Positions 62,187 to 64,000 of a DNA stretch of 64,000 nt are shown one piece after another (position 1 is the first letter of the stretch; every line of letters starts with the position of its first letter). The stretch is taken from assembly GCF_000758525.1 (NCBI RefSeq), contig NZ_CP009241.1:1860001-1924000 (forward strand). The letters run 5' to 3'. Both the position numbers and the translations under genes were made by a program. A model generated the notes under the pieces. That model did not search any database and was not told the origin of the DNA. It saw only the letters and a list, made by a program, of their open reading frames with translations. Origin of the DNA: Paenibacillus sp. FSL H7-0357 (lineage in GTDB: Bacteria; Bacillota; Bacilli; Paenibacillales; Paenibacillaceae).

Positions 62187-63436
62187 TGATGAAAAGGTAT
62201 TTGTCCGGAGCGGCAGCTGTCATTCAGCCGGGGAAATTCGCCGGCATCCTTGCGATCTGGGGCATCACGCTGCTCTACGTACTGTTTCAGGGCGGCAAAA
62301 CATCATTCATGCTGTTTATAATGGTATCGGTACTAATGATATATCTGATGATTGGAGGCTTAGGCGGAGTACGGCGGGCCAAAGGCACGCGCAGCCTGTA
62401 TTCCGAATTGGACAAGCCTGATCTGCTCTATGCGGGCGGCTTTCTGCGGGTGAAGCTGGACGTTACGATTCCGGGCTTTTTGCCTCTGCCGTATGTGGTG
62501 GTGAGAGAAATTCTGAAGCGCCATAACGGCGAATCCTGGGTATTTGAGGAGAGCATGGTTCCCAGCCTGAGAGGGCAGGGGGAGCTGCTGTTTCAGACGC
62601 CGGCACTGGAGCGCGGCCGCTATACGTTCGAAGGAACGGATATCCTGAGTGAGGATATCTTTGGCCTGGTGGAGCATAAGGGCACCTTTATGGCCGAAGG
62701 GCAATTCCGCGTATTGCCCCGTGCGGTATTCGTGCCGCGCTGGCAGCTCTATGAGCGGAAGTCACGGCTGGCGGGGCAGCAAGCCTCGCTGCTTCATTCC
62801 CGGAGAGAGACAACGCAGATCAACGGGGTCCGCGATTACGTCTATGGCGACCGGTTAACGCGAATCCACTGGAATGCCACCGCCAAGACAGGCAACTGGA
62901 AATCCAAGGAATTTGAGCATGAATCTGTACCCAAGACGATGATTGTGCTGGACGGCAGCGCCATGGTATATGCCGGCTCGAACCAGTTTGAGCTGGCGGT
63001 GTCCATTGCCGCCTCCCTGCTAGGCTTTGGGATCCGCGACCGGATCGGCATCGGTTTATGCTGTCTGGACAAGAACACCAAGATATTCATGCCTGCCGAG
63101 GGCGCTGCGGAGCGGCAGAAGATGATCCAATATTTGATTGACATTAATGCGGAAGGCCGCGGGCCGCTGGTTCCCAGGCTGGAAAAAGGACACCGTATGT
63201 TTCCCAAAGGCTCCTATCTGGTGTTGATCAGTCCGCAGAGCGGACAGCCTGTACTGGATGTGATGCGCTGGGCGGAGAGCCGGGGAATGACGCCCTCCCA
63301 TATTCATGTGCGCAATCCGGCAGCGGTCAACCGCGGCGGAGAATGGATAGATGTGCTGAAATCCCGCGGGGCAACCGGCTATAGCGTAAGTTCGCTTCAT
63401 GAGCTGCCCTCAGTGCTCGGAGGTGATAAAGTATGA
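62186..63436 (+). CDS. DUF58 (vWA-like) membrane protein
   Basis: 416 residues from ATG 62186 (or 62189). Two N-terminal membrane helices (FAGILAIWGITLLYVLF, FMLFIMVSVLMIYLMI), then a beta-rich segment, and the DUF58 core with RDYVYGDRLTRIHWNATAKT followed by a vWA-like region (KTMIVLDGSAMVYAG). Usually works with MoxR in membrane or envelope complex assembly. Overlaps the following gene by 4 bp. Confidence 0.93.
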   Translation: MMKRYLSGAAAVIQPGKFAGILAIWGITLLYVLFQGGKTSFMLFIMVSVLMIYLMIGGLGGVRRAKGTRSLYSELDKPDLLYAGGFLRVKLDVTIPGFLPLPYVVVREILKRHNGESWVFEESMVPSLRGQGELLFQTPALERGRYTFEGTDILSEDIFGLVEHKGTFMAEGQFRVLPRAVFVPRWQLYERKSRLAGQQASLLHSRRETTQINGVRDYVYGDRLTRIHWNATAKTGNWKSKEFEHESVPKTMIVLDGSAMVYAGSNQFELAVSIAASLLGFGIRDRIGIGLCCLDKNTKIFMPAEGAAERQKMIQYLIDINAEGRGPLVPRLEKGHRMFPKGSYLVLISPQSGQPVLDVMRWAESRGMTPSHIHVRNPAAVNRGGEWIDVLKSRGATGYSVSSLHELPSVLGGDKV

Positions 63437-64000
63437 TGAGACGCTGGTGGAGCGGGATGAAGTCCTCATGGCATTACTCCTTCAGTCTGCTATGGCTGAT
63501 GGTTATCGCCCTGCAATGGCTCACGTATACAGAGCCCTTCTGGCTGAAGGCGACCACTGCCGCCGTACTGCTGACCTTGGCTGCGGCGGGGGTTATTGAA
63601 ATTCTTTTACCTGTTAAACGGGGATACCGGCTGATTCTTGAAGTTTGCGCCATGCTATATTTCGTGTACAGAGTAATTCTGCGCTACGAACTCTATGTTC
63701 CTGATCCATTGCTGCCTTCACTGCGCGACCGTCTGCCTGACATCGCCATAAATATGGTTCCATATCTATGGTTTGCTGCGGGTGCGCTGGCCTTGCTGCT
63801 CCTGTCATCGTGGTGGGTCTCCTCCAAGGCGAGGATTCTGCTGTTTATCACCACGAATATTGTAGCCTTTGCGGCACTGGATTCCTTCACTTCGGCCATA
63901 CTCTGGCAGGAGGTCGCCTGGACGGTGTTCGCGGGGATGGGCTGGCTTGTTACCCAGCATTTGAGAAGCTTTCAATTGCATTATCCCCGCGGCTGGACTT
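63433..64000 (+). CDS. Transglutaminase-like membrane protein (TgpA type), 5' part
   Basis: The frame starts at ATG 63433 inside the DUF58 stop (ATGA) and remains open to the window edge: 189 codons with at least five membrane helices (SFSLLWLMVIALQWL; AAVLLTLAAAGVIEILL; LRLEV-type region; VPYLWFAAGALALLLL; ILLFITTNIVAFAAL). This matches the N-terminal membrane part of TgpA-family proteins, whose transglutaminase core would lie outside. Third gene of the MoxR-DUF58 operon. Confidence 0.85.
   Translation, partial: MMRRWWSGMKSSWHYSFSLLWLMVIALQWLTYTEPFWLKATTAAVLLTLAAAGVIEILLPVKRGYRLILEVCAMLYFVYRVILRYELYVPDPLLPSLRDRLPDIAINMVPYLWFAAGALALLLLSSWWVSSKARILLFITTNIVAFAALDSFTSAILWQEVAWTVFAGMGWLVTQHLRSFQLHYPRGWT

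Overview
The window looks like a chromosomal segment of a spore-forming, endospore-type Firmicute, most probably Paenibacillus. The reasons are the spoVAC-spoVAD-spoVAE block, the YesM/YesN-type two-component pair, many intracellular glycoside hydrolases with ABC oligosaccharide importers that lack their own ATPase, CcpA-type cre boxes, strong AGGAGG ribosome binding sites, and roughly 50% GC in the core genes. The species call is an inference; no rRNA or tRNA gene is present.

Layout. 0-6.3 kb: a guanidine (formerly 'urea carboxylase/UAAP') nitrogen module. On the minus strand are allophanate hydrolase, a PucR regulator and an ABC permease (the operon runs off the left edge); divergently, two DUF1989 genes form the presumed carboxyguanidine deiminase. 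6.4-12.9 kb: a TetR regulator with an apparent ATT start codon and a palindromic operator, a membrane protein, an unusual trio (trypsin-like peptidase, DUF1036 protein, small basic protein), a receiver-only response regulator, a frameshifted sugar-efflux MFS gene and an AraC regulator. 13.1-15.9 kb: a large GH3 enzyme with an inserted domain and a C-terminal CBM-like domain. 16.1-25 kb: an AT-richer accessory region full of broken genes (IS630 and IS1182 remnants, serine recombinase, frameshifted secreted proteins, split remnants of a HicA-like toxin family) with a few intact small genes. 25-34 kb: a MurR/RpiR regulator divergent from a putative operon of a HAD-IIA phosphatase, a metallophosphoesterase, a PHP hydrolase and an ABC importer, followed by a PLP enzyme. 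34-35.4 kb: a GC-rich foldable intergenic region, a conjugation-gene fragment and a Gly/His-rich membrane protein.

35.5-49 kb: a glycan-utilisation locus: AraC regulator, GH3, GH30, YesMN-type kinase/regulator, ABC binding protein and two permeases, and GH42, with cre boxes before GH30 and before the binding protein. 49.1-50 kb: a textbook guanidine-I (ykkC) riboswitch with a terminator platform ahead of two SMR subunits, giving guanidinium export to complement the degradation genes at the left edge. 50-56.5 kb: an aldo/keto reductase, then the complete mannitol operon mtlA-mtlR-mtlF-mtlD. 56.6-60 kb: an M42 aminopeptidase and the spoVA genes, preceded by a 56-residue membrane protein. 60-64 kb: an unrecognised protein with a HEAQH motif, then MoxR, DUF58 and a truncated transglutaminase-type membrane protein.

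How the parts connect: the cell appears able both to catabolise and to expel guanidine, to import and hydrolyse beta-linked oligosaccharides under catabolite control, and to use mannitol. The 16-25 kb stretch is the most plastic part and shows repeated single-base indels, several of them in homopolymers.
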